Shown here in pieces: positions 17,616 to 26,244 of a stretch of 64,000 nt of DNA (position 1 is its first letter; each line of letters begins with the position of its first letter). Source of the stretch: Agrobacterium arsenijevicii (GTDB lineage Bacteria > Pseudomonadota > Alphaproteobacteria > Rhizobiales > Rhizobiaceae); the NCBI GenBank assembly GCA_000949895.1, contig JWIT01000020.1:1-64000 (forward strand), written 5' to 3'. The position numbers and the translations under genes were made by a program. Below the pieces are notes generated by a model. It did not search any database. It had not been told where the DNA came from and was given only the letters and a program-made list of their open reading frames with translations.

Positions 17616-18593
17616 TCACGCTATGCTTTTACGGTCGCGCCATGCCGTGATGGCAGTGGCGACGATGATGATCAGGCCGACAACGACACGCTGCCAGGTG
17701 GTGTCCACCTTCATGATGATCAGTGAGTTTTTGACCATCACCAGCATGAACACGCCCATCAATGTGCCGAGAACCGTGCCGCGTCCGCCAAAGATCGATG
17801 CACCGCCCAGAACCACGGCCGCGATCACGTCGAGTTCGAGACCGACAAAATCACGCGGATTGGCGAGCCAGATCATCGACGAATGCAGCAGGCCCGAGAA
17901 GCCCGCCAGGGCACCGGCAACGCAATAGACAAAGAAGATCGTCGCGCCCGTATTAAAGCCAACGCGCTTGGCTGCTTCAGGAGAGCCGCCATAGGCATAA
18001 ACGCTACGCCCGATCATGGTGTAGGTGAGGATGAGATGAATGACCAATGCCAGACCCAGATAGACCACGAACATCGCGGTCAGCCCGAAAGTCGAACCCG
18101 TGGCCGAGGTCAGCGAGATCACGTCGGTCTTGCCGAACTCGATCAGCTCCTTTGGCATCTTGTTGATGTTGACGATGCTGGTGCCGACAAGGCCGAGAAC
18201 CAGACCGCGCACGATCGATCCGGTTCCGAGCGTCACGATCAGCGGGATCATCTTGAAACGGTGGATAATGAAACCGTTGAACGCACCGAGAACCAGGCCG
18301 ATCAGCGTTGCCGCAACGAAGGGAATGAGCACGCCATCATAGCCGAGATAGACCATGCTCCGCACGGTCAGATACATCGCTGCAATGGCGAAGGCCGTGA
18401 ACGATACATCGATACCGCCTGAAATCATCACCAGCAGTACGCCGAGCGCCATGATGCCGATCACGACGTTGGAACGAAACAGACCGAAGATGTTGTCGAG
18501 CGACCAGAAGGCCGGGTTGATGAGACCAATGATGACCATGGCCGCGAGCAGGACGCAGGCGATAATAAATTCTGTGCTTTTCAGGAATTTCAT
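17616..18593 (-). CDS. sugar ABC transporter permease (RbsC-type)
   Basis: A 325-residue inner-membrane permease, the second of the pair. It starts with a membrane helix (FIIACVLLAAMVIIGLI) and carries GVLLVMISGGIDVSFTAFAI, the equivalent of the family's SGGIDLS loop, then LIVTLGTGSIVRGL. It is 14 bases downstream of the ATPase gene and 14 bases upstream of the second permease start, clearly the same operon. Heterodimeric permeases of this sort are also known from AI-2 and rhamnose importers, so the exact sugar is inferred from the downstream enzymes. Confidence 0.93.
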   Translation of the reverse strand: MKFLKSTEFIIACVLLAAMVIIGLINPAFWSLDNIFGLFRSNVVIGIMALGVLLVMISGGIDVSFTAFAIAAMYLTVRSMVYLGYDGVLIPFVAATLIGLVLGAFNGFIIHRFKMIPLIVTLGTGSIVRGLVLGLVGTSIVNINKMPKELIEFGKTDVISLTSATGSTFGLTAMFVVYLGLALVIHLILTYTMIGRSVYAYGGSPEAAKRVGFNTGATIFFVYCVAGALAGFSGLLHSSMIWLANPRDFVGLELDVIAAVVLGGASIFGGRGTVLGTLMGVFMLVMVKNSLIIMKVDTTWQRVVVGLIIIVATAITAWRDRKSIA

Positions 18594-18606
18594 GTTTTGC
18601 GACCCC

Positions 18607-20106
18607 TCAATTCAGCGTCTTGAGCCGGTCATTAACGGCGTCTTCGGTCATGCTTTCACCCGACAATTCGTCAACCAAACGGCCGCGATGCATCACCAGC
18701 ACGCGGTTGCAGTTCTGTACCAGTTCCGGCACATCGTCGGAAATCATCAGCACCGCTAGGCCTTCCTTTTCGGCAAGCTTGCGGATGATGTTATGGATCT
18801 GTGCTTTGGAGCCGACATCGACACCGACCGTCGGGCCATTCAGAATCAGCACTTTGGCGCCCGTCAGCAGCCAGCGGGCCAGAACCACGCGTTGTGCGTT
18901 GCCGCCGGACAGATGGTTGACCGGCGTGTGCGGTCCCGGCGCTACGATCTGCATGGCCGAGAACATATCGCGGGTCGTCTCGTCCGCCTTTTTGCGGTTG
19001 ATGAAAAGACCACGGACAAACTTCTCAATCGACGTGACAATGATATTGCGTTCGATCGATTGTGTCAGAAACAGCCCCTCGGTCAGTCGGTCCTCCGGCA
19101 CATAGGCGACACCGCAGGCAATACCTTCCTGAACGGTCCTTGGATGAACCTCCCGGCCTCCCACGCGCACGGAACCGGTAAAGCCGGGGCGCATGCCAAA
19201 CAGCGCCAGTGCAAGTTCGGTGCGGCCCGAACCAATCAAGCCCGAAATGCCGACGATTTCTCCCGCCTTCAGCGTCAGATCGGCGTTTTCCACGGAACCC
19301 GGAACCGAAAGATTGCGCACTTCCAGCACCGGCGTATCGGCACCGTCTTGCGGTACCCAATGGTAGCTGTGGGCGGTCAGCTCCTGCCCCGTCATCGCGC
19401 GGGTGATCGCCGGCTCGTCGAATTCGGCGATCGGTCCTTCGGCAACCTTCTTGCCATTGCGGAAAACCGTCAGGCGCTCGCTGATTTCAAGCATCTCGCG
19501 CATCTTGTGGCTGACGAAGAGCACAGCGATGCCCTGTGCCTGAATATCGCGCACGATCTTGAATAGGGCATCGACCTCATGGCGCGTCAGCGCCGTCGTC
19601 GGCTCATCCATGATGATCAGGCGTGCATCTGCCATAACGGCGCGGGCGATCGCCACGATCTGCTTACCCGAAGTCGGCAGACTTTCGACATCCGCATCAA
19701 GATCGATGGTCACGCCGAGGCGGTCCAACGCTTTTTGGGCCAGCTGACGGACATGTCGCCAGTCCACCGTCTTGCGGCCTTCCATCAGGAAGGTATTGAT
19801 CGCAAGGTTCTCGGCCACCGTCAGGTTTCCAAACAACGAAAAATCCTGGTAGATCACCTGGATACCGTGGTGAACGGATTTTACCGGATCGAGTTTGCCG
19901 ACAGGCTTCCCGTCGATCAGAATCTCGCCGTCCTCGGGCGTGTAAACCCCGGACATGATTTTGATGACGGTGGATTTACCGGAACCGTTTTCACCGGCAA
20001 GGCAATGGATTTCTCCCGGGCGAATGCTCAGCGACACGTCGTCGAGCGCCTTCACGCCGCCAAACCGCTTGCCGATATGGCGCAGCTCGATCAGATTTTC
20101 AGTCAT
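18607..20106 (-). CDS. sugar ABC transporter ATP-binding protein (two NBDs, RbsA-type)
   Basis: A 499-residue protein with two nucleotide-binding domains, the usual form for CUT2 sugar importers. Domain 1 (5-240) has Walker A GENGSGKST, a signature region PTSGKQIVAIARAV and Walker B RLIIMDEPTTAL. Domain 2 (255-495) has a degenerate Walker A (GLIGSGRTEL), signature HLSGGNAQRVVLARWL and Walker B-like VLILNGPTVGVD, in which Glu is replaced by Gly. The second site is therefore probably inactive, as in relatives. ATG at 20106 with GAGG upstream; the TTG at 20121 is not needed. It energises the two downstream permeases. Confidence 0.93.
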   Translation of the reverse strand: MTENLIELRHIGKRFGGVKALDDVSLSIRPGEIHCLAGENGSGKSTVIKIMSGVYTPEDGEILIDGKPVGKLDPVKSVHHGIQVIYQDFSLFGNLTVAENLAINTFLMEGRKTVDWRHVRQLAQKALDRLGVTIDLDADVESLPTSGKQIVAIARAVMADARLIIMDEPTTALTRHEVDALFKIVRDIQAQGIAVLFVSHKMREMLEISERLTVFRNGKKVAEGPIAEFDEPAITRAMTGQELTAHSYHWVPQDGADTPVLEVRNLSVPGSVENADLTLKAGEIVGISGLIGSGRTELALALFGMRPGFTGSVRVGGREVHPRTVQEGIACGVAYVPEDRLTEGLFLTQSIERNIIVTSIEKFVRGLFINRKKADETTRDMFSAMQIVAPGPHTPVNHLSGGNAQRVVLARWLLTGAKVLILNGPTVGVDVGSKAQIHNIIRKLAEKEGLAVLMISDDVPELVQNCNRVLVMHRGRLVDELSGESMTEDAVNDRLKTLN

Positions 20107-20178
20107 AATGGCCTCATGCAAGGCTGGAAAACGCGGATGTAAAAGGAGAGAGGGTTGCCCCTCCCTCCGAGGTTCGGA

Positions 20179-21225
20179 TCAGAAGTCGTACTTATCCATG
20201 TTTTCTTTGGTCACGCCGACCCAACCTGCGCCATAAAGCAGATGTGGCTTGGAGGCATCAGGAACCAGCAGGCTTTCGTAACCGGGCAGGCCCATGTTCA
20301 GACCGGCCTTGATCTGATCGTTCTTCTTCTCGAGAACCGCGACAGCCAGCATGTTCATGGCATAACCGGCAACGGCCGGATCCCAGAACTGGATGTACTG
20401 GATGTTATCGTTCTTGATATATTCGCCGGCGACGGAAACCAGACCCGTGCCCGCGAAGAAGACCTTACCCGACAGGCCACCCTCGGCGATCAGACGGCCA
20501 GCGCCGGCGGAGGTTGGCATCGGAGCGCCCAGAATACCGGTAATATCAGGATAGGCGGTCATCGCTTCCTTGAGCTTGGTGTAATCGGTATTGGCGTCGT
20601 CATAGGTTTCAAGCCGCTCGGTCGCCAGCGACATGTCCGGGAAATTGGCCTTCTGGTACTCGATGGCACCATCAACCCATTCCATCTGCGACTTGGCCGT
20701 CAGACCGCCAACGGTGGCAACATACTTGCCCTTGCCGCCCATGGATTTGCCGAGTTCCTTCATCAGGTTCGCGCCATAGGCCTTGTTGTCGAAGGCTTCG
20801 ATGTCGAAGTCGACGTTCTGGATGTTGGAAGCTTCATGGCTGATGACGACAATGCCACGATCACGCGCTTTCTTGAGCACCGGCTCAACCGCTTCGACCG
20901 AGAATGGTACGATGGCGATGGCATCAACGCCCTGCGCGATGAGATTTTCAACGATCTGCACCTGGGCGGCGGCATCAGCCTGGCTCGGGCCAACCATCCA
21001 GACATCGTTGCCGGTGTCACCCTTGAACTGCTCGACGCCATCGCGCATGCGGTCAAACCACGCGATGCCATCCACCTTCACGACGGTTGCGATCGTGTAT
21101 TTCTTGCCGCTCGCCGCGGTGATCAACTCCTTGTTGACCTTCGACGTATCGACGGCGCTCTGCGCAAAGACAGCCGACGCGGAAAGCGTCGCAGCAAGCG
21201 CGATGGTTGCGAAGATTTTATTCAC
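20179..21225 (-). CDS. sugar ABC transporter periplasmic substrate-binding protein
   Basis: A 348-residue periplasmic binding protein of the Peripla_BP_4 group. The N-terminus KIFATIALAATLSASAVFAQ is a Sec signal peptide with cleavage after AFA-type VFA. The mature part has the two-lobed fold landmarks VKVDGIAWFDRMRDGVEQF, AIAIVPFSVEAVEPVL and GILGAPMPTSAGAGRLI. The start is a GTG at 21225 with an excellent AGGGAGGAG site; the TTG further upstream has none. It is the first gene of the operon and would deliver the sugar, probably deoxyribose, to the permeases. About 340 bases separate it from the divergent regulator. Confidence 0.93.
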   Translation of the reverse strand: MNKIFATIALAATLSASAVFAQSAVDTSKVNKELITAASGKKYTIATVVKVDGIAWFDRMRDGVEQFKGDTGNDVWMVGPSQADAAAQVQIVENLIAQGVDAIAIVPFSVEAVEPVLKKARDRGIVVISHEASNIQNVDFDIEAFDNKAYGANLMKELGKSMGGKGKYVATVGGLTAKSQMEWVDGAIEYQKANFPDMSLATERLETYDDANTDYTKLKEAMTAYPDITGILGAPMPTSAGAGRLIAEGGLSGKVFFAGTGLVSVAGEYIKNDNIQYIQFWDPAVAGYAMNMLAVAVLEKKNDQIKAGLNMGLPGYESLLVPDASKPHLLYGAGWVGVTKENMDKYDF

Positions 21226-21451
21226 GGATAACTCCTCCCTTTGAAACTGCAATGTGCCGCACCTATCCCGGTCGCAGCACCCGACAATGTTCGATACCTA
21301 ACGCCGGCAATCGCTTCTCACGCGCCTGACGCCTCCTCATTCTCCCGGAAAGGCTTCCCACGCCCCGGTACATGGACCACTATGCGACCCAGAAACCTGT
21401 TGTTTTCCTCTCCCGATAATGCGAACTATTATGATACAATCCGATCATTAT

Positions 21452-21465
21452 GTTTCGATCGTTTC
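21452..21465. promoter_or_regulatory. candidate DeoR-family operator in the divergent promoter region
   Basis: Between the sugar-binding protein gene and its divergent regulator, the direct repeat GTTTC-GATC-GTTTC lies within an AT-rich patch (21415-21470) that also carries several ATTATG/CATGAT elements. DeoR-type repressors often bind tandem TTTCG-like repeats, so this is the best operator candidate. A TTGACA-like element for the operon promoter lies at 21482-21487 on the minus strand. Exact promoter positions are not certain. Confidence 0.4.
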
Positions 21466-21564
21466 ATGATTGGCGTTCCCTTGTCAAGCGCAGTCGGGGG
21501 GCAATTGCCAGGAAAGTAACACCCAAATAAGAAGCGCAGGGGACAAACCGAAAGCGGAGATACG

Positions 21565-22293
21565 GTGAGCAGAATAAGTGCACACAATGCCAGGTTGGAC
21601 GCGCTGGCTCTTCTTGTTCAGGAAACGGGCGTAGTGAGGCTGCGGGACGCGGCTTCCCGGCTTGGCGTGTCCGAAATCACCATTCGCCGCGACATTGCCG
21701 CCGACGGCGAGCGGTTGAGCTGTCTTGGCGGCTACATTATTCCGGTTCAGGACGGCACTGTGAACAGCGACTACGTGCTGGACCAGGAAAAGGACTGCCA
21801 TGCAACAGCCAAAGCGCGCGCCTGTACGCAGGCGGCAGCTCTGATCGAACCATATGATACTGTATTCATCGATTGCGGAACGACAATGCCGCATCTGGCG
21901 CGGCAAATTCCGGCTAACGCCCATGTAACCGTCATCTGCTACTCCCTCAATGTTGCAGAGGAGCTGGCAAGCAGAAGCGATGTCCGCCTGATCATGCTCG
22001 GCGGGCTCTATCACCCGGAAGCGGCCTCGTTTTCAGGGGATGAGGGTATTGAGGTGCTGAAGCGCATCAACATCAACAAAGCATTTTTGTCTGCCGGTGG
22101 CGTGGACGAACAGCACGGCGTCACCTGTTCGCATTTCCACGAAGTGCCGATCAAACAAATGGTTATGCAACGCTCGGTGCAAAAACACCTTGTGGTGGAC
22201 GCCAGCAAGTTCGGCAAGGTGCGAGCAGCGCGCTACGCTTCCATTAGCGACTTCAATTCAATTGTTGCGGATCAGCCTGCACCATGGGGTTGA
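21565..22293 (+). CDS. DeoR-family transcriptional regulator
   Basis: A 242-residue repressor-type protein. Residues 10-60 form the DeoR helix-turn-helix (RLDALALLVQETGVVRLRDA, then LGVSEITIRRDIAAD), and 85-235 the ISOCOT sugar-phosphate sensor domain with IDCGTTMPHLARQIP and LMLGGLYHPEAASFSG-like motifs. It presumably senses a phosphorylated sugar from the divergent operon and represses it. The start is a GTG at 21565 preceded by GCGGAGA. It is transcribed away from the operon, a common arrangement for local repressors. Confidence 0.92.
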   Translation: MSRISAHNARLDALALLVQETGVVRLRDAASRLGVSEITIRRDIAADGERLSCLGGYIIPVQDGTVNSDYVLDQEKDCHATAKARACTQAAALIEPYDTVFIDCGTTMPHLARQIPANAHVTVICYSLNVAEELASRSDVRLIMLGGLYHPEAASFSGDEGIEVLKRININKAFLSAGGVDEQHGVTCSHFHEVPIKQMVMQRSVQKHLVVDASKFGKVRAARYASISDFNSIVADQPAPWG

Positions 22294-22362
22294 AACAAAC
22301 CGGCAACGGTGTGCTCCCCTATCCGGGGTGCGCAGACGAAGCACTTCGCGTGCCCGGCTGGA

Positions 22363-23730
22363 TCAGGATCTTGTCCCATTTGCAACCGGAAACGCAACCC
22401 AACGCGCATTGCAGCCGTCGACGGCATCGTCCGTCACGGTTGGACCGGCGACCTCCGACGCAGGTGGCGTGAGACCTCCAGGTCGGACAGAAAGCTTCGC
22501 GTTCTCGACGTTCCACATGACGTTTCGCTCGAAGCGCACATCATCAAATACCACGTCGAGCGGGTGCGCGCCGTCATACCCGCGGATAACGAGCGCTCCG
22601 TTCTGCCCCGTCACATGATGCAGAACGATATCGCTATAGACCGGGATGGCGTTGCCCTTCGCCCTGTCATCATAACGCGTATCGAAATCGACCGGCTTCC
22701 TGTTGTTGCGCAGACAGACGTTCTCATAATGCACCCCGCGAACCGCCCCGCCGCGGCTGACGTCGCTCTTGATCCTCAGCCCTGAGGTCGTACCATCGAG
22801 CGTCACGTCGCGAACGAGAATGTCGCTGACCCCGGCACTCGTCGCACTGCCGATCGACAGGCCATGCCCCCAATAGAAATGATCGTCTACAATCGAGACA
22901 TGTCGGGTCGGACCGTTTCCGGCCTTGATCGCGATATTGTCATCGCCGGTGCGGATGAAGCTGTGGGCGATGGTAATGTCCTGAGATGCAGCGGGATCTA
23001 TACCGTCCGTGTTGCGGGCGTCTGCGGGCGTATCGATCCGCACACCCCAGACAGTGGCACCGGCAACTCCATTCAGCATGACATGGAAGTTGGGTGAATT
23101 GCGCAGCATGATCCGGTAGAAGGTGATGTCGCGGGCGTTGTCGACCTCTATCAGGCGGGGATTGTTTTGCTTTCCCCCCTGCACCTGGGCGCGGCGAGCG
23201 AGTTGCCACCATGTCTCGCTTCGACCGGCCATGGTTTCGCCGCCGCGACCGTCGATTGCGCCGTCGCCGACGATGCCGCCGCCCTGCGTCCCATCGAACA
23301 GAATGAAGGGCCGGCATGCCTTGCCCTTGTCGTCGATCGTACCGCAGCGGCCGCTGCCACGATCATAGGCGCGCGGATCGGAGACTGCCGCCAGCACGGC
23401 ACCCTGATCGATCCACAGCGTCACACCAGACTTCATGACCAACGGGCCGCTGAAAAACCGGCCTCCCTGCCCGCCCGGAACAAGCCGAACCGCTTCACCT
23501 GCCTGACATCGATCGATTGCGGATTGCAGACGGCCCGTGTCGCCACCACTCTTTTCCAGTTGAGTAGCTGTTGTCTCCGCCGACAGTGTCATGCAGACAT
23601 GCGCTGGCAAGGACGGTTCCACGACCTCGCGGCGATCATATGCCTGGGCAGCATGAGTTGGCAGACTGGCAAGAAGGACAAGGGCCGCAATATACCGGCC
23701 GACAGGAAATGATGGTGGAGCCAGGGGCAT
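22363..23730 (-). CDS. glycoside hydrolase family 28 (polygalacturonase-like)
   Basis: A 455-residue exported protein with an N-terminal hydrophobic signal (IAALVLLASLPTHAAQA). The right-handed beta-helix carries the GH28 catalytic motifs in order: NTDGIDPAAS with the first Asp, GDDNIAIKAG with the Asp pair, GHGLSIGS with the His, and RIKSD with the substrate-binding Arg-Lys. It probably hydrolyses galacturonosyl or related plant cell-wall linkages in the periplasm or outside the cell, fitting a plant-associated bacterium. It is convergent with the DeoR gene, and only a weak GAGATC precedes the ATG at 23730. No pectin uptake genes adjoin it. Confidence 0.92.
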   Translation of the reverse strand: MPLAPPSFPVGRYIAALVLLASLPTHAAQAYDRREVVEPSLPAHVCMTLSAETTATQLEKSGGDTGRLQSAIDRCQAGEAVRLVPGGQGGRFFSGPLVMKSGVTLWIDQGAVLAAVSDPRAYDRGSGRCGTIDDKGKACRPFILFDGTQGGGIVGDGAIDGRGGETMAGRSETWWQLARRAQVQGGKQNNPRLIEVDNARDITFYRIMLRNSPNFHVMLNGVAGATVWGVRIDTPADARNTDGIDPAASQDITIAHSFIRTGDDNIAIKAGNGPTRHVSIVDDHFYWGHGLSIGSATSAGVSDILVRDVTLDGTTSGLRIKSDVSRGGAVRGVHYENVCLRNNRKPVDFDTRYDDRAKGNAIPVYSDIVLHHVTGQNGALVIRGYDGAHPLDVVFDDVRFERNVMWNVENAKLSVRPGGLTPPASEVAGPTVTDDAVDGCNARWVAFPVANGTRS

Positions 23731-24090
23731 GAGATTGATCTCGACAACGAATATGTTTCAACTCCCGTCGCGATTTTCATCATCGTCTTCGGACGAATTT
23801 ATGACAACGTCGCCACTGTTACTCTGAACAATTTATCGACTTGGCAACTGGATATAGGCGCGAGCAATGTGCACAATTACTCCTCCGTAGAGGCAATCAC
23901 CACAACCTCTTCTCCCACTAGCTAAGGCTCTACAAACGAAAACGGAGGCCTTTGATAAGCACCTCCAGACTACCGAAATTGTTTCATTGCTAAAAGACAG
24001 AAACAGGTCCACTGTAACTACTCCAGCAGCCATATTACGGGCGCTGCTGTTTAAGGGTTGAATACCCTGGCCCCGACAGAGGAGGACGCC
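23731..24090. other. intergenic region, nothing recognised
   Basis: About 360 bases separate the GH28 gene from a small membrane protein. It must hold the divergent promoters. I see no convincing gene; a long open frame on the minus strand spanning 23833-24417 is antisense to the two small genes and resembles no protein family. Confidence 0.5.
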
Positions 24091-24201
24091 ATGTCTTCCA
24101 TATTTCACCAACCGACGAAATATCATCTCCCGACTCTGGCTGGCTACGTCTTGTCTGCGGCCAGTGTCGCGCTGATCGTTTACGTCCTGATCAGCGCATA
24201 G
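24091..24201 (+). CDS. 36-residue single-pass membrane protein
   Basis: A short frame encodes a 36-residue protein whose second half is one hydrophobic helix (LAGYVLSAASVALIVYVLI) ending in SA. It has a strong ribosome binding site, GGAGGAC, six bases before the ATG, far better than expected by chance. It lies 57 bases upstream of the next small gene on the same strand. The family is not recognised, and the role may be that of a small regulator or membrane subunit. Confidence 0.55.
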   Translation: MSSIFHQPTKYHLPTLAGYVLSAASVALIVYVLISA

Positions 24202-24258
24202 TTGCAATAACCGACTGCAAATGCGCCGGTTATGACGCAACGGAAAGCGGTGGTCGAC

Positions 24259-24540
24259 ATGATCGAAAGAACCACAGAGACTGAAATCACATTCACACAT
24301 CCATTCCGTCTGGAATCTCTTTCGGAACCCTTGGGAGCGGGCACATACCGCCTGGTCGTGGACGAGGAACTGATCGAAGGCTTGAGCTTCACGGCATACC
24401 GCCGGGTAGCAACCCACCTTGAGATTCCCGCGACCTCCGTCGCGGTAACCCGGCGCCAGTTCCTTCAGGTATCATCAGCCGAGATCGATGACGCGTTGGC
24501 GCGTGATGGCGCTGCTGTCAGCACGCGCGCCGTTCCGTAA
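24259..24540 (+). CDS. conserved hypothetical protein (rhizobial type)
   Basis: A 93-residue soluble protein that begins IERTTETEITFTHPFRLESL and continues with GAGTYRLVVDEELIEGLSF, a beta-rich pattern I associate with a small family of unknown function in Rhizobiaceae. The ATG at 24259 is chosen because the conserved-looking part begins there; an in-frame ATG at 24232 adds nine residues. Neither has a strong binding site. It may be cotranscribed with the small membrane protein just upstream. No catalytic motif is visible. Confidence 0.65.
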   Translation: MIERTTETEITFTHPFRLESLSEPLGAGTYRLVVDEELIEGLSFTAYRRVATHLEIPATSVAVTRRQFLQVSSAEIDDALARDGAAVSTRAVP

Positions 24541-24614
24541 TTGCGCCTTGGTCGAGCGTTGCCAGCGAGCGGGGAAATTATGTCTTGGCGCTACGGGACC
24601 AGTATCGGCACGGC

Positions 24615-24884
24615 CTAGCCGAAGTCGGAAATTGTCAGGACGTTCAGATTGCGCCGGTACTTGGCATACACCTTCTTCGCGGCCGCATAGATGGGCGTAC
24701 GCATTGCGTCGAAAGACGAAAGGCACTGGGCTTCAGACATGCCTGTCGCAGGCACACGGCCTTTGGCGAGCGCCGCAGCCTCAACAAAAAACCGGATTTC
24801 GAACATGCCGTCATGGCCGAAAAACCGCACAGCTTTACGCACTTCGTCAAAACTGCGGGCCGAGTTTGGGAAAGCCAGCGTCAT
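24615..24884 (-). CDS. DUF1488 family protein
   Basis: An 89-residue protein with the DUF1488 pattern: an N-terminal FPNSARSFDEVRKAVRFFGHDG, a central EIRFFVEAAAL strand-helix and a C-terminal AAKKVYAKYRRN. The function of this family is unknown. The ATG at 24884 has AGGTG upstream; a GTG at 24893 is also possible. It overlaps the end of the preceding gene by four bases, so the two are translationally coupled. Confidence 0.85.
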   Translation of the reverse strand: MTLAFPNSARSFDEVRKAVRFFGHDGMFEIRFFVEAAALAKGRVPATGMSEAQCLSSFDAMRTPIYAAAKKVYAKYRRNLNVLTISDFG

Positions 24885-25159
24885 GGCTGACACCTGTTGC
24901 GTTCTTCCCTTCGCAAAGCGTTGCGGCGATTGAGAGACAACATCCCATCGGTCGCTTCGGATATGCTGAGTTCAGTCAGCCGGCGGCCACCTACCCGTAC
25001 CGGCACGCCGGTGAATACATGGTAGATCGTCCATGTCTGATCCCGCTCGATCCTTCTTCCATATTGGGAGTCGAGCGTATCGGCGACGGAAGCCCCGCCT
25101 TCGTTCTCCCAAACTTCGATCCTGAGTGCCTCGCGTCTTTGTTCGTTATGAATATTCAT
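24881..25159 (-). CDS. small hypothetical protein coupled to DUF1488
   Basis: A 92-residue soluble protein starting MNIHNEQRREALRIEVWE and containing RRIERDQTWTIYHVFTGVPV followed by a basic C-terminus (SLNRRNALRREER). The TWTIYHVFTGVPV part looks like a small beta-sheet domain; I do not recognise the family. The ATG at 25159 has AAAGG upstream. The frame extends to 25219, but no better start is seen. The four-base overlap with the DUF1488 gene indicates they function together. Confidence 0.7.
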   Translation of the reverse strand: MNIHNEQRREALRIEVWENEGGASVADTLDSQYGRRIERDQTWTIYHVFTGVPVRVGGRRLTELSISEATDGMLSLNRRNALRREERNRCQP

Positions 25160-25952
25160 GATTTTGCCTTTCATCCGAAGCTCCCGTGCGGCTTTCGTCG
25201 CCCGTGGAGCCAGTCTCATTTTACATCGCGACTGCTGTATTCCTGTCTCCTGACCGAACGCCCTTATCGATAAGAGTGCTGCTTCAGGCAGGCAGCGGCA
25301 AGATTGAGATGCCGTGTCCGTCCCAATGGATTCCGAGAAAATGTATGGGCGAAACGAACCAGATGCCCCGCAGAGGCATTGAAGAAATGCAGATGATCTG
25401 CGTTGTGCAACTGGGGTGGTATGGCCGGCCCGTCAACTGGCAAGCTCCTACCAGAATGGGTGACAGCGCGGGGGTATTGTCGCAAAGGAATACGGCAGCG
25501 TCAGCACAAACAGTCGCGACAGGATATCGAAGAGAAGACGGCGCCTCTCTGCCCCCCAAGGAGCCAAGTGGCCAGCACAACGAAGCTTGTTTCTGCGCCT
25601 GGATTGCGCGGAAAACAAGGCGGAAGCTAAAACCTGCCAGGCAAAAATGGCGCGGATCCAGCCTCCGTTTCGGCAGGCCGCCCTACGCATTACCGATCAC
25701 CACGATCGGCATCAGATCAAGGGCGATTGGCATCAGCCGCGGCTTGGTTTGTTCGTCGGCACTGTTGCTGGCACGAGAGACATCTCGCTGATCTGAGGTA
25801 TTTCTTGCAATGAATTTGGCTGTCGACGCACCTTGTCTGAACGGAGCCAGCCACCATCTCACTCTCTCCTTGCGACTAGAAGAAACAGCAGTCGGCAAGC
25901 CCTTCTGTCTCGCAGATCATCGCGCCGTTCCGGGAGTGGTTTCGGACAGGGC
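25160..25952. other. low-coding region, probable decayed DNA
   Basis: Almost 800 bases show only overlapping short frames on both strands without ribosome binding sites or recognisable proteins, in contrast to the dense coding on either side. It leads into a relaxase remnant, so it is probably degraded mobile DNA. No repeat or insertion-sequence ends were seen. Confidence 0.5.
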
Positions 25953-26078
25953 GCAATTGCCCTGCCGCTCGAGCTCTCCCCACAACAGAACATCGCGCTG
26001 GTGTCGGCTGTCGTCGAAGAACGCCTCCTCGCCAAAGGCATGGTTGCCGACTGGGTGTTGCATCATGCGCCCGGCAAT
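25953..26078 (+). pseudogene. Ti-type TraA relaxase (MobA/MobL) fragment
   Basis: A 42-codon stretch reads AIALPLELSPQQNIALV, then VVEERLLAKGMVADWVLHHAPGN. This matches the conserved core of TraA conjugative relaxases, where the next residues should be PHIHLM with the metal-binding histidines. Here the reading turns to NRRRG and those histidines are lost. There is no upstream catalytic Tyr region in frame and no helicase part, so only a scrap of the roughly 1100-residue gene remains. It indicates past integration of plasmid DNA. Confidence 0.7.
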
Positions 26079-26244
26079 CGCCGCCGAGGGCCTTTATCTT
26101 CGCTGTGGGACAGCTTGTTTCCGGATGGGCGTCAGCCGAAGTGAAAGTCGCGGCTCCCGTATGAACTTACAATTTATTGTAATTGCGCTTCGGAGCAATT
26201 TGGCCTTGTTTATGGAATCAAAATACTCACGGGGAGAGAAAACA

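Noticed and set aside
16597..17928. Long open frame (443 codons) on the plus strand
   Set aside because: It is antisense to two clear sugar permeases; its composition (Asp/His/Gln-rich, no hydrophobic core) is a shadow of membrane-protein codons.
13573..22293. Plain ribose operon
   Set aside because: The transporter and kinase would fit ribose, but deoC and an aldehyde dehydrogenase in the same operon fit deoxyribose better; the sugar is left as an inference.
23833..24417. Open frame of 194 codons on the minus strand
   Set aside because: It is antisense to two small genes, one with a strong ribosome binding site, and is Cys/Arg-rich like chance translation.
25810..26244. Long N-terminal extension of the peptide-binding protein
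   Set aside because: The signal peptide and the GGGGAGAG site place the start at 26245; the upstream codons fall in the relaxase-scrap region.
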